DNA from: Apodospora peruviana
Lineage: Eukaryota; Ascomycota; Sordariomycetes; Sordariales; Lasiosphaeriaceae
Direction of reading: 5' to 3'
NCBI GenBank assembly: GCA_033439685.1
Contig: JAUEDM010000001.1
Location: 8,432,001 to 8,496,000 of the forward strand
Length of the DNA: 64,000 nt
Both the position numbers and the translations under genes were made by a program. This document shows, one piece after another, positions 1 to 11,212 of the stretch. Position 1 is the first letter of the stretch. The number at the start of each line of letters is the position of its first letter. The notes beneath the pieces are model-generated. The model searched no databases and had not been told where the DNA came from. It was given only the letters and a program-made list of their open reading frames with translations.

Positions 1-175
1 AGGGCGCGTTTGCATATACCGTTCCCTTGCCTATTAGCTGGAGCGGTTTATAACCTCCCCTCCTGGGTGCCAAGTTGTGGAAGTCGAGGGTCACTCTCGT
101 CCGTCTTTACTTGTAATTATTCATTCAAATCGTTTTGAGCCATATCACTCTTATCGCACGTACTCACCGTTCAAA

Positions 176-1810
176 ATGGGGCCACAAGACTCGCAGCGTG
201 AAATCGACCTCCTGTCGTATCAGAATGGCAACTTGGAACTCGCCATACAGGCTGTGAAGGAGATGGATACTGCAGAGAACGCTTGCGACCGTATCCAAAG
301 CGCTGCAGAACGAGTGAAGCGGGTGCTTCCCCGATCAGCCAACTTCCAGACAAGGGACTTGGATCGACTGGTGCTGGATTACAAGACAACCTACGCTTTC
401 ATTCGTCGCCAGATTAGAGCCGAGTTCCCCGAAGCCAACATCGTGGATCACTCCAGACTAGTGGCAAAGCCCAACGACCAATTCGTCGAGAACTTGAAGA
501 GGCATTCCTGCCTCTGCCCGTTGACCGTTTTCTTGCGATTAGTGGCAGAGAGTCTCACTCGTCTGCGCATCGACATCGACATCAACCCAGAGAAAATGAA
601 GCCAAGAAAAATGAACCCAGGAAAAGCCAACGCCAAGAAGGACACGGACAAGAACATTCTTTGGGGAAAGATCCGGCCCTTGCAAGAAATTCTCAACACG
701 CTGAATAAGAACATCAAACCATTTCAACACGTTGACTTGAATGGGAATAAACAAGGCCCTCAGTTCTACCCAGGGGTGGCTGCATGTCTGATGTTCCATG
801 AAGAGAACTCATGCTTCACCGTCACATCTTCGGCCGTTCGATTTCAGCGCCTAACCGGACTGGGGGAATTTGGTTACAAGGTCAGACAGAATTACATCCA
901 GATGATGAGGGGCAGACTCCCTTCAGGAACCCAAAAACGCATCGAAGAAGTCGAGAAAGCCTCGCAAGAGCTTTATGAACAGTTCGAAAACAAGGACTGG
1001 AAAACAGCACCGTACAAAAATCCCTTCAAAGACAAGGAGGGTGGTGATCCAGGGCGTGTGATGAAGGTAGAACTGCGCGGTCAAGCGGCCACTGTCAACC
1101 CAAACGGGAATTACAAAGTGGCTTGCTTGGTGGACTTTTGCCGATTCGTCATCACGAGGCCGACGAAAGGTGACACAAAGGAGGATAAGCAGACCCAAGA
1201 CGATTTAAGAAAGGCAAAGAGGGGTCGCCAGCCGTTTCCTGCAAATTCCTGCGCTGAGTGGGAGATGTGGATCACCATCCTTTCGAAGCCCGAGCCCCCA
1301 TCCACTGCCATGCGTCGTCCTGTGGCCAAGTACCAAGGAATGCCGCGATCAAACACATATGCAAATCCAACCACAGACAGACATGGCCAGCCTGAGCGAG
1401 TGCCCGTACCCGTACCACGCTACCCTTCAACGGCGGAATATGGAGTCCCAACGGGGCCCTGGAATCCGGCGCAGAAGCCTTATAACCAGCAATACAGATT
1501 GCAGCCCCAGCCAACAAGAGGTCTTCAACCCGAGAGTCAAAGGCGCATCAACCAGCCTACATACCCGCCGCCTACAGCAGCCAGAGGCCGGCAGCGGTAC
1601 GGGCAAATGGCCCCCAACCAACCCGCCTATCCACCGCCTGCAGCAACCAGAGGCCAGCAAGGGTACGGGCAAATGGCCCCCAACCAACCTGTCTACCCGC
1701 CCATGTCAGGTCGGCAGGCCCTTACGAGCCGGCAGCAACTTCCTTATCCGCAACCAAAACCCTCTAAGCAGCAGCAAAAGAAGAGCAGGTCATGTTTCTC
1801 ACTGTGGTAG
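176..1810 (+). CDS. Hypothetical protein with a Pro/Gln-rich repetitive tail (544 aa)
   Basis: Single open frame read from the first ATG (position 176); the frame is open upstream but has no earlier ATG. I do not recognise the N-terminal 400 residues, which are charged and probably folded, and I see no signal peptide or membrane segment. The last ~150 residues are low complexity, rich in Pro, Gln, Tyr and Arg. They contain a 22-residue (66-bp) near-tandem repeat with core GYGQMAPNQPxYPPP, copies near 1601 and 1667. The protein ends in a basic, Gln-rich stretch and the residues SCFSLW. Such a tail suggests a flexible or aggregation-prone region, but no function can be assigned. The frame is clearly coding, since the codon third positions are GC-rich. 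No intron is needed. Confidence 0.7.
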   Translation: MGPQDSQREIDLLSYQNGNLELAIQAVKEMDTAENACDRIQSAAERVKRVLPRSANFQTRDLDRLVLDYKTTYAFIRRQIRAEFPEANIVDHSRLVAKPNDQFVENLKRHSCLCPLTVFLRLVAESLTRLRIDIDINPEKMKPRKMNPGKANAKKDTDKNILWGKIRPLQEILNTLNKNIKPFQHVDLNGNKQGPQFYPGVAACLMFHEENSCFTVTSSAVRFQRLTGLGEFGYKVRQNYIQMMRGRLPSGTQKRIEEVEKASQELYEQFENKDWKTAPYKNPFKDKEGGDPGRVMKVELRGQAATVNPNGNYKVACLVDFCRFVITRPTKGDTKEDKQTQDDLRKAKRGRQPFPANSCAEWEMWITILSKPEPPSTAMRRPVAKYQGMPRSNTYANPTTDRHGQPERVPVPVPRYPSTAEYGVPTGPWNPAQKPYNQQYRLQPQPTRGLQPESQRRINQPTYPPPTAARGRQRYGQMAPNQPAYPPPAATRGQQGYGQMAPNQPVYPPMSGRQALTSRQQLPYPQPKPSKQQQKKSRSCFSLW

Positions 1811-2594
1811 TGAGGTTAAGGATAATGTAAGCTGTGTATTAGAATGTTCGCAGGCCGTGGTTTTCTTACTGGTTGTTGGATTATGAATATCATACATGTA
1901 TTAATGGAATCGGAAGCCGTTGTTAAAAACATTAAATTAACTGCATTGAAACTTACTTGGAAGGTCTTACATGTACATAGAGGAGATCTATGCTGGGACG
2001 TCATTGGAGAGATTAAGGTGAAAAGGATGAGAAAACCATTGAAACATAAAACAATCCAAGACAGACTCGGACTGTACATTTATCTTGAAATGATCGTGTA
2101 TGTGTGTAGGATTTGAGGTTTCTCAATAGCGATCTTCCGAGAAAAGGGGTTGCAAGCTAGACCTAAACGGGCCAAGTTCCCAGGGGCCAACAAATCTCCA
2201 CGTTTTGCTGCTGCGATTTTCCGACTACGCCCTGAACGTCGGGCGTCGGGCTGCCTCACACCAAAACGTTTAGGCATCCACTGCCAACCTCGAGCCCCCG
2301 GCGCATACGTTGGCAAGCCCTATCTCAACCTCATCATGGTTGTGTGGCGTCGTTCTGGTCATTAATAGACACGGAGTACTACCTCACTGGCAACACTGTC
2401 TTGCTTTCGTGAGTTTATTTGAACAACACCGAGTTTTTTGAGGGCGGGTTCAACACCGCAAATCCGAATCACGAGCCTCTGATTAACCCCAGCTCATAGT
2501 GAAAAGCTTGATATCATTGGAGCTTCTATTATCAAAGTTACTTGGGCAATTGCAGCACAGACTCCCTTATCTCACATCAAAATTTGTGCCAAAA
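1811..2594. other. Intergenic region
   Basis: 3' flank of the Pro/Gln-tailed gene and 5' flank of the CorA-like gene. I see no convincing ORF, RNA gene or repeat. Confidence 0.5.
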
Positions 2595-4345
2595 ATGGCG
2601 CAGAATGACATCTTCCAACCTAAAGACGAGCTGGCAACGGCGTGGTCGTTCGATGGTCTATTTCAAGGCAAGCACAAGTACGACTTTTGTGCCCAGCGCA
2701 GGGTGCTTAGTAGGGCATGCATTCCCAAATGGCTTCGTCTTCAGGTAAGCAACAGAAGGCCGCGGGGTTCCTCTTCCGAGACTGGTCACTGAACTTGAAA
2801 CAGGACGTGTTCGCACCGCCAGTTACGCCAGACTTCACAAAAGGCAGCGGAATTCGGATATTGTAAGCCCATCATGCTTAAGAGGATCACCGTAGCGAAA
2901 ATTATTGGCTGACTACCATCGTTCCTACATGCAGATGCATCCCATCGACCATATCTCCACGGGTACTCAACACGGACAAGGAAACATGGACCGCGATCTC
3001 CACGGCCTTCAACCTACACCCTGCCTCACTCGAGGTAATTCTCGACAACAACGGGGCGTTTGCAGCTTATTACTCAAAAGACCGCTCGGCAGCAAACCAG
3101 TTGCTGCAAATCCGTAAGTTCTACAAAAGACCAGAGTCTCATGAAGAACACAAACTTGACAGATACTAATCCTCACCGTCAAGATCTCCTCATGAAAGTC
3201 CCAAACTACAGGGTTGTCGGCAACTTCGCCATATCACTAACATACGACCACCCCTCGCGCATGACAACGGCCGTCATCCACGGCGGCATGCTCCCTGATC
3301 GCTGGGACCGGTGTGTCTCGCTGTTGCGCGAAAACATGCACCTCTGCGCGCATCCCACGCTCCTGCCCGCATTAGTGTTCATCATTTACCGCTCCAGCAT
3401 TGAGCAGCACAGAGCCGCGGTCGACAAGACTGTACTGGACACGGAGAACTACACGGGCTACGGCTCGCCGAGGTCCTTTGTGCACCTTCACCACGGTACT
3501 GTCAGACAGGACGATCCGCCGCCGCCGCCGCCCGACGTCGACGGGCTGACGCTCAATTTTGAGTGGGTGCTCAAGAGGCTGCAGTCGTACCAGACTGTGC
3601 TCAGCACGTTGGCGAACGTGGTGCGGTTTACGCAGGAATGGGGACAATTTATTAGGAAGTGTACCGACGAGTTTGATCACTTTCTTCCGACGGACGATGC
3701 GGATGCGTTGTCCATGTCGGAGGATATCTTGCAGTTGCTGGAGTTGCCGTGCAGTCAGGTCCAGACGGCGCATTCGCAGATTCAGGCGTTGAAGGAGAGG
3801 GTGCAGAGTCAGGCCAACCTGGTAAGATCGACTCATCAACATCTCTCTTCGCATATATGCTACACCACACTAACAGCACTCAAAAACGGACAAGGTCTTC
3901 GGTCTGATGTCCCGCGAGGAGAACAGAATCAGCCGCATGATGGCCGAGCACAGCGCCGGCGTGGCGGTCGTCGCGAAACGGGACAGCTCGGCGATGAAGA
4001 CAATCGCTTTTCTCACAATGGCGTTTCTTCCTGGGACGTTTGTCGCTGTAAGTTATGTCCTCCAAACAGCAAAATGCAGTTTATCATTCTCATCTAACGT
4101 CATCAAAGACCGTTCTTAGCACGCCCTTCTTTCAGTGGAGCGGCGAGGCTGACGAGCCCCCAGTTACGACAAAGTACTTTTGGATATACTGCGTAGTTGC
4201 AATACCGCTGACGCTGTCGATGCTGGTCGGCTGGCGGGTGTGGTGGAAATATGAGGAGAAGACGTCGCATTCCGAAATCCAGCTCGCAAAGGAGGGCACG
4301 ATACGGCATCTTAATTCTGTTAATAGGGCTGTGTTGACTCGCTGA
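2595..4345 (+). CDS. CorA-like Mg2+ transporter family protein (6 exons, 484 aa)
   Basis: Exons 2595-2744, 2804-2862, 2935-3113, 3163-3821, 3877-4047 and 4109-4345 join in frame (1455 nt) through GT..AG introns of 49-72 nt. The product has the layout of fungal CorA-like proteins: a long soluble N-terminal domain (motifs IPKWLRLQDVFAPP, TAFNLHPASLE), a helical region, then two membrane helices at the C-terminus. The first helix carries AFLTMAFLPGTFVAT and the second YFWIYCVVAIPLTLSMLVGW. The GMN signature of bacterial and mitochondrial CorA is not visible; here the equivalent stretch is around FLPGTFVA, as in many fungal relatives. Transport of Mg2+ is therefore inferred from fold, not motif. 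The start ATG has an A at -3 and follows an upstream GTG-only extension that I did not use. Confidence 0.85.
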
Positions 4346-5118
4346 TGAAACTGGGTATTAATCAATAAATTAATAGGGCCCATTTATTTTGAAAGAGTCT
4401 CTCTAGTCATGTCTCGACTTGTAGATTTTCAACTAATCTCCATGAGTCGGTGGCCGTCGCCAAGAGGAAGAAACTGCTTGGCAAGAGATCATCGAACCTG
4501 CCCTGGGTCAAGAGGAAGGATATCCGTCCCGTACCTTCCCCCGGGAGCCATGGTGTTGCCTGGATCCCCGAGTTCCGTGGTAAATTAGGAAGCAGGAATG
4601 GGCACCTTACCATACCTAACTTGATTTCAGCTCGACCGACTTACGACACCGCCAACACTAGCATCCTTCTTGTTGGAGCAAACAGCGAAAAACATTCAAC
4701 CAATTGGCAAGGTAAGTCCATCAACATACCGAGACAGAACTATGTCATGCCGTTGATTTCCGAACACTTCCCTGAGGCACACAATGCCCATTCTGCTGAA
4801 GCGCCTTGCGACGCGTCTTGGCGCATGATGTCATTGTCTTACCCCCAGCATCCTTCCCGCGTTTGAGGCGCTGCGCGCACGAAAATCTTTCTTCTGCTCG
4901 GCGGATCTGATCTGCGTTGCAGCTGTCAATGGCGGTGGGCTACCGAACCTTCTTTTTGATGACGTTACTCCCGCACTGGCAAACACTCGCCGGCTTTCAC
5001 GATCTTTATATGACAATGAGATGGGATCTCAGCTGTGGTCGCATTGTTCCAACCTTAACTTTAGATGGCAATCAACCCAGTCTTCTAACACACACCCGAA
5101 GGATAACGACAAGCCAAA
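4346..5118. other. Intergenic region / 5' flank of the ATP-grasp gene
   Basis: An open frame at 4450-4866 (+) shows no recognisable domain and is cut by candidate splice sites, so I do not call a gene. The last few hundred bases are probably the promoter and leader of the downstream gene. Confidence 0.4.
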
Positions 5119-6687
5119 ATGGGCTCCGTCACCAAACCCACCGACGGCGGCGGTTCTATCAACCTACCAACCATCAAACTCGACATGACACTCGCAGAGC
5201 TCTACAAACAGGCATCCAGCAGCCCGGAAAAACTGGGCTTCGTCTTCTGCGGCGTCAACAGCGGTCTCGACCTGAACCCCGATTTCCCGCGAAACACCAA
5301 ATTCCTCTACCAAGACAGCCCCTTCAACACCGTCCCTCGGCACGACCTGTCAAAAGATAATGCCGGCCTCCAAAGATCTCTCGCCATAAAATATCTCAGC
5401 CTGATCCCCCAACGCGACGCCTTCATCTCCGGCGCCGGCTGTCCAGTCATTTTATTTAATCTCGGCCAATCACCCGAACAAGTCGAGCACGACAGACACG
5501 AAGCGGAAGCCACCATCAGCGTTCTGGACCCTTCCCAACGACCAGAGCTGGTCTTTTGCGCTGGCCCGTCAAACATCCCTGTCGAGGAAAAGGGCATCGA
5601 TAAGCTCGCGTACAAGGTCGTGCTGGACGGTTTGGAGAAATACAAGCTCACACATGATCTTGAAACGCACTGGTTCCTCAACAGCAAGGCCGGGCTGGCG
5701 CTCTCTGGGCTACCGACGCCAAGGGTGCAGATTGTTGAGGTCGAAGGTTTCTCTGGGCCAGCGGAGGAATGCTGCGATGTTTGTCGGACAGTGAATGCAG
5801 AGCAGGACATCGATTTTATTCCGGCGCGGAAATGTTCAGGACCACGGGGGCAGTGGCTCGACGCGCAAGCGAACAGAGTGATCGACGCAATTGCGGACAG
5901 AAAGGTTTCGTTCGTGCTGAAAAACCAGCAGACTTTTGGCGGCGCCGGCACGTGGGTTATTACCACGGAGGAGCAGAAAGAGGCGCTACTGGATGATATG
6001 AAAAGAGAAGATGGTCCGCTGAGAAAGCTGTTGGCCCAAATCACGGTGGAGAATCACCACCTCAGTCCCGGGAGTCTGGTGATTAGCGATATCGTCAAGG
6101 ACCCAATTGGGGACTATGGGCTTACTTTTCTTGTGAAGGAGAGTGGTGAGGCTGAGTTCCTCGCTGCGTCGGAACAGATGATTGATGGGAATAATGCGTG
6201 GCTTGGGAGCACGATTAATTACGATAATCAGGAGAGGTTGCATGATAAGTTTAAGGACGTGATAGAGAGGACAGCGAAGTGGGTTGCTTCACACGGATAT
6301 TTTGGACCGGTCGGGGTAGATGTTCTTGAAACGGCCACTCCTGGAGAAACGGCCACTCACTCGGGTGAGGTCACGGCGTTTCATATTGTTGATCTGAATG
6401 TTAGGACGTCCGGGTCGCTGTCGCTGCCATTGCTGAGGGGGCATTTTGTTGGTAGGGGGTTGAATTGCGCGAGTAGCTTTTCGATTACGGTGAAAGCTAC
6501 GAGGAGGGAGTTTATGGAGAAGTGGAAACAGGACTTTGAAGCTGGAAGGATGTTTATTGTCAGTTGGTATGAGGACGAGAGCGTTGAGGAGAGTGTGGCA
6601 GATGTGGTTATTGGTGCCGAGGGCGAGGCGGAGTTGGAGGAGTTGATGGGTCGGGTGAGGGAGTCGAGCGAGGAGGTGACTTTTTAA
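5119..6687 (+). CDS. ATP-grasp domain protein, fungal 'solid-state culture-specific' type (522 aa)
   Basis: One uninterrupted exon from ATG 5119. The protein resembles the fungal group annotated as solid-state culture-specific ATP-grasp proteins. An N-terminal domain of ~240 residues ends in a Cys pair (AEECCDVCR). It is followed by an ATP-grasp region with a glycine-rich loop (KNQQTFGGAGTW), GPVGVDVLET, and the late metal/ATP-binding segment DLNVRTSGSLSLPLL. Members of the ATP-grasp superfamily ligate a carboxylate to an amine or thiol through an acyl-phosphate, but the substrate here is unknown. A small in-frame duplication (GAAACGGCCACTC twice near 6339-6357) lies in a loop just before DLNVR. 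No secondary-metabolism backbone gene is adjacent. Family call fairly sure; function unresolved. Confidence 0.8.
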   Translation: MGSVTKPTDGGGSINLPTIKLDMTLAELYKQASSSPEKLGFVFCGVNSGLDLNPDFPRNTKFLYQDSPFNTVPRHDLSKDNAGLQRSLAIKYLSLIPQRDAFISGAGCPVILFNLGQSPEQVEHDRHEAEATISVLDPSQRPELVFCAGPSNIPVEEKGIDKLAYKVVLDGLEKYKLTHDLETHWFLNSKAGLALSGLPTPRVQIVEVEGFSGPAEECCDVCRTVNAEQDIDFIPARKCSGPRGQWLDAQANRVIDAIADRKVSFVLKNQQTFGGAGTWVITTEEQKEALLDDMKREDGPLRKLLAQITVENHHLSPGSLVISDIVKDPIGDYGLTFLVKESGEAEFLAASEQMIDGNNAWLGSTINYDNQERLHDKFKDVIERTAKWVASHGYFGPVGVDVLETATPGETATHSGEVTAFHIVDLNVRTSGSLSLPLLRGHFVGRGLNCASSFSITVKATRREFMEKWKQDFEAGRMFIVSWYEDESVEESVADVVIGAEGEAELEELMGRVRESSEEVTF

Positions 6688-7732
6688 TTAGTCGGTGTTG
6701 ACTTGATGTTGATGTCGTTTCCATGGAAGTACAAGCGTGGCGTTGGTACTTTGGAGTTATTGAGCCTGATGTATTTCATGTTGATATTGGCTGCAAAGGC
6801 AGTTTGTATAGGTAGGTATCCTGTTGAAACTTTACCCTATCCAAGCACGAACTCGGTTCTTGTCTATTTCAGCTTACACCAGCGTCGGCGCAATTCAGTG
6901 CAAGTGACCTTCAAGACCTCATGTATGCGTGAAAGCCACAACATATCTATAACCACTAGTAACTGCAGCGGACAACAATCCAGACTCTAGATAGTGTTTG
7001 CCATTACCTTAGCTATTAGCTTGTGAACCCTGGTACCACATGCAGTAGGAATCTGGTCGAGAGCGGGGAACGTAGCATTTCGATGTCTATTCTGGTTTGG
7101 GCCCAGCCGCCTAAGGCATCGTTGGGGTAGGAAGACTTCAACATGTTCTTCCAAACCACTGTTGATGGACTGTTTTACTACCAGGTGACAATACTCTTAG
7201 ACGAGGATATCCTCTTCCGAGTCATCGGGTTCAATGAAGGAGTGCTTCAGATCTATCGAAAGGAATGACCATGTGATCGTCTACCGACGGGTTAAGGTAC
7301 GGCATGGACTTGACTATCGATCATCTCAGCGAGGGAAGTGAGCTTAGTGTTCCCCGCAGTTTCCTTCTCATGCATGGACCTCCCCGTGCGTGCATGTAGG
7401 TCAATATTCCTCCTTGTCAAAAAGGTGAGGTACCAACCTCAGATACCCTGTCCACTATCGACTTCGGGGTACTCGGGTGTACTATATGTTATAAGCTCAA
7501 TGGACAATCTCTTGACGGGGAGTTCCTCGAGGAGAAACAATGCCGCTAAGGTCGAAATATTGACAGGATCGAGGACTATTTCCCCGCGTTTACGAAAGAA
7601 AAGCTTAGCACAAGAGTGTGCTTACCAGCATATCTTTTCTCCAACTCATCCTTACAGCTAAAGACCCTTGAAAATTCCCATATCTCAGGTCGGTCCTTGA
7701 AAAACTACCGGCAGCCGATAATCTTGTGTCAC
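6688..7732. other. Intergenic region
   Basis: Several short ORFs, none with a recognisable domain or consistent codon use. I see no RNA gene or clear repeat. Confidence 0.4.
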
Positions 7733-7984
7733 ATGGCAGCCCGTGCCGGCACCACCACCAGCCTTTCTTTTCTGCGTCTGGCCTCCTGCCTGGCCCTGGC
7801 AGCTCTATTCGCTCCTCCAGTAGAGGGATGGTGTGGTTGGTTTAGTCATAGATTGCTCATCCCCAAGTTCGCGGTTCCGTGGATGGGCCAATTCAGGAAG
7901 ACTTCCTCTCTGAGTCGGCATGCGTGGCATGCTGCAGGCCAGGGTTCCCCAACATTTCGCCCGGCCCTCGACATTTTCCTGTGA
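7733..7984 (+). CDS. Candidate small secreted protein (83 aa), speculative
   Basis: From ATG 7733 the frame begins MAARAGTTTS followed by a hydrophobic core (LRLASCLALAALFA) and a plausible signal-peptidase site near PPVEG. The remaining ~50 residues include two Trp and no clear domain. The mature part has few cysteines, unlike classical effectors. The frame is open for 39 codons upstream, so the start is not forced. There is no family match I recognise, and a chance ORF with a signal-like N-terminus is quite possible. Confidence 0.2.
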   Translation: MAARAGTTTSLSFLRLASCLALAALFAPPVEGWCGWFSHRLLIPKFAVPWMGQFRKTSSLSRHAWHAAGQGSPTFRPALDIFL

Positions 7985-8484
7985 ATAAATAAAAAAACTT
8001 CAAGTTTGATCCTGTGCAAAGTGAAGAGAAGGCAATAGGTTGGGAAAATGTGAGAGATCGTTATCACTGTCACGAAGGCTGGTATAGGCAGGTCGGCCAA
8101 ACCGAGGAGAAAGGAAACATCATGAACTTTTGGAGTCGGAAGGACCAATCTCAAGTATAATAGATGCTGACGGGTGTCACGGTATCATTAACATGGGGAA
8201 CGGGATTGTTCTAGGCGCCACAAAGGTACGTCGACAACCACACTACCACGCATGCAGACCTACATGGGACGATGGTTGGCGGTAAACCAAAGAGCAGCGT
8301 CACCTTACATGTTCATGGTTCCCGCATCGTACATGTCCGTGCGGACCGGGAAACATAAATTATCCGGTCCCTCGTGGGATCTCTTGGGCTCGCACTCTTT
8401 TGTTTTCCATCCCTCCAGTCACTGGCCCGTAGCGACCAACCTGATCAGCTACAATCTGAGACGCGAAACAGATCCTCAGCCAAG

Positions 8485-9544
8485 ATGGCGGAAACAAACG
8501 ACACCACCAATACAGCAACCAACAATCATGGCATTCGCGCCGTCCACGACGAGGAGAAGGGCCTCCACCGGACAACTACCGGGGTGACCATGTCTCCAGA
8601 GCTGTTCGAAAAGCTCTACCTTACCCCCAAGGTGCCCCATGTTGGAGATTATAATAGGCGATTCGCGAACCCGACTGCGCTCGGATTTGTCGGGTGAGTG
8701 TTATCCATCGGGAGGAAGACGCAGAGGGCTCTCACCACTGACACAATAATGAACGCAGTTTCGTGATTTCGACGTTCACATTCTCCATCGTGCTCATGGG
8801 ATGGGGCGGTGCCCAACCAGCTAAAGGATTGTCTCCTGTCGTGTGAGTCCAGTCCTACCCCCTCACTCATCACACTCCGGGGTCCGTTAACTGAAACTGG
8901 CGTACCGAAACCAGCGGCATCTTTTTCTTCGTCGGTCCCGTCCTCCTCATTTTCGCCATGGTATTCGAGTGGATCATGGGCAACTTTTTCCCCATGATGG
9001 TCATGGGACTGTTCGCCGTATTCTGGCTGTCGTTCGGGGTCCTCCAGCTACCGACGCTTCAGCTGGGAGCTCCATACGCTTCGTCGACCGATCCGACCGG
9101 CTTCGCCTCCCCCGAGTTCAACGCCGTAATTGCGCTATACCTGATCGTCTGGGGGTTTGCGCTGTTTACATTCTTCATCTTCACATGCAAGATCAACACC
9201 GTTTTTGCGCTTATTTTCCTGCTGGTCAGCGTCGGGTCGTGGGTTTTATCTGGGGCGTACTGGAAGGTTTCTAAGGGCGAGTATGGCGCTGCTGATAAAC
9301 TTATGAAGGTGAGTGATCCTTTTTTATGAATTCGGTGGTTATCAGAAGCTAACGACATTATTCCTTGGTATAACAGGGAGGTGGAGCGCTGTTATTCGTA
9401 GTGGCCATGTTGGGTTGGTACATGTGCTTCATCATTATGGCAGGTGAGATGCGGATCACGCTGAATCTCCCGGTGGGCGACTTGAGCCATTTTTGGCCGA
9501 GAACAGATGTCGAATTGGCTGCGGCCGAACATCATCGCGACTGA
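8485..9544 (+). CDS. Acetate transporter, GPR1/FUN34/YaaH (AceTr) family (4 exons, 284 aa)
   Basis: Exons 8485-8693, 8759-8842, 8915-9308 and 9377-9544 join in frame (855 nt). A cytosolic N-terminus of ~60 residues leads to the family signature NPTALGFVGF, then six hydrophobic segments. The protein ends with the family's typical tail MRITLNLPVGDLSHFWPRTD. These proteins sit in the plasma membrane and move acetate or related small monocarboxylates, or act in acetate/ammonium signalling. The NPTALGFVG motif is split by intron 1 just after the second Gly. In the last exon, a GTGAG just after the final membrane segment looks like a donor but is read through, since the tail motif follows in frame. 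Which GPR1/FUN34 paralogue this is cannot be said. Confidence 0.9.
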
Positions 9545-10382
9545 TTTGTCTAGCATGATAGTTCGTTTCTATGGTTAGGATTGGAGTGAAAGATTTTACG
9601 ACTGTTAAGAAGAGGGGACAGCCTGCGATGCTGTATAGCTGTCGTTCCATGAATCTTGCCTTACATACCTTAGCCTGATATCCAGGTATCTGACACTGCG
9701 GTGACGCGGATACTGAAACATGAGGATACATGGAAATGACGTCCCAGGTCTGTTGAAATACGCATCGGGCATGGCGCACGAGTACAAGCAAGACCCACGG
9801 TAGCAGCTAGGCTCAACACGTCTTGGACTCGGAGTGAATCAAGGCTGAGAAATTGTTGCACTCAGCTGAACACGAGGGGAAAACGACTCTAGATACAAAC
9901 AGAGAGCTGTGGCCCCAAAATGGCAGGCGCGTGTATGACGGCATCGCTTGCGGCGTTTCGAAACCCGTCTATTTAAGGACCGACAAACCTTCTTTTCCCC
10001 ATTCGAATTCTATTCTCCTACAACTCCATGTCACCGAACATTTACCAGGCGACTCGCATTCACACCCTTCAAGCCACCACCATGCGTACTTCCAAATAGT
10101 TCACTCTGGCAACAAGTCCCTCTCTTTCTCCAGAATCAGCTTTCCGCCTCGAAATTCACATCCACACGATACTGGCTTGCTCTTTTGAGCCCCATCTATT
10201 GTTCATTCAAAGTTGCACCTTTTTTTGCAATCAACTTCCACTTTCCCCGAAGCTCACCCGAATCTCAACATCATTCCTCCCCGACCAGGCCAATCGTCCA
10301 TACGACAAGAACGTTCACTCAATCTGCCTATCTCCCAGATCAGAATCAAAAGAGAGAGCTTCCCCCAGCGGAAGTCAGCAAC
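9545..10382. promoter_or_regulatory. Intergenic region with probable promoter/leader of the coiled-coil gene
   Basis: A TATA-like TCTATTTAAGG lies near 9968, followed by ~400 bases rich in C and T, as in fungal leaders. The frame of the downstream gene is open through this stretch but has no ATG before 10383. Confidence 0.35.
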
Positions 10383-11212
10383 ATGCCTCAGACTCGAAGC
10401 GGAGCTAGGGGGAGAGCTTCCTCAGCAGAACCAGAACCCAGCAACATGCCTCGGGCTCGGAGTGGGGGTAGGAAGAGAACTCACTCCATGAGTCGCTCGG
10501 AATCCAGTGACTCGGACTTCACGGACGCAAGCACGACGGTCCTGGATGCGGACGAACTTCACAGCAAGACGGAGGAGGAGCTTTGGCAAGAATATGTAGC
10601 CCTCGCCAAGGAAGGGTATGAGGAACAGTGCCAAGCCAATGAATACCATAGACATTTGATGGGAGCTCGCCAGGATCGTGACGATTATGCCACCGAGGTC
10701 GCGAACCTGGAAGAATCTCTTGCGGAATCTCAGGAGAAAGCGCATTAGATCAACAAGGAGGCCAGACAAATGTTGCGAGAGGTGGAGAAAGATGTGGACA
10801 GACGGGAAAAGTTGACGAAGCGAGTGAAGCTGACACCGCCATGCCACCATACTACATCTAGATTCGGATGACGAAGAGGATCTTGATGAGCCTACCGCCC
10901 TTGAGAGACTTATGTTGAAGAGATGGAGCAAGAAGATGAACCATAGTCCAGTGTGGGTTCGAGTTATCAAAAAGATCAACCTCTTGCCGAAGCACACTTG
11001 GGAGAATGAGGAGGAGTTCATGGTTGCTACGGCAGGAGACGCGGAAGGGTGATGAAAAAGGTCAGCTGGGCTAGTGTTTGGATGGCATACAGGAAGGTGT
11101 TTGTTGCTTCAGGCAGAATGGAGGAAGGAACAGGGCTGGTCAAGAAGCTGCCAGTCATTATGGAGGAGCATATCTGGGACGAGAGTGCGTTTGGTCTTAA
11201 ATGCCTCAATTG
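10383..11212 (+). pseudogene. Broken gene for a charged coiled-coil protein of unknown family
   Basis: The first ATG (10383) opens a Ser/Arg-rich N-terminus containing a duplicated motif (SNMPQTRSGARGR, SNMPRARSGGRKR). An acidic and coiled-coil part follows (EEELWQEYVALAKEGYEE, ANLEESLAESQEKA). A TAG at 10746-10748 stops it after 121 residues, but the same frame continues as coiled coil (INKEARQMLREVEKDVDRRE). Coding then resumes in two other frames: a stretch with DSDDEEDLDEPTALERLML around 10860-11050, and one with MKKVSWASVWMAYRKVF ending at a TGA at 11210-11212. Either the gene has one nonsense change and two frameshifts, or unseen introns. The stop fits CAG to TAG. No known domain recognised. 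Confidence 0.5.

Noticed and set aside
3372..3854. 160-codon minus-strand ORF
   Set aside because: Antisense shadow of CorA-like exon 4.
4450..4866. 138-codon ORF between the CorA-like and ATP-grasp genes
   Set aside because: No domain, mixed composition, and no ATG context or splice pattern that improves it.
5307..6044. 245-codon minus-strand ORF
   Set aside because: Antisense shadow of the ATP-grasp gene, Ser-rich as expected from reversed codons.
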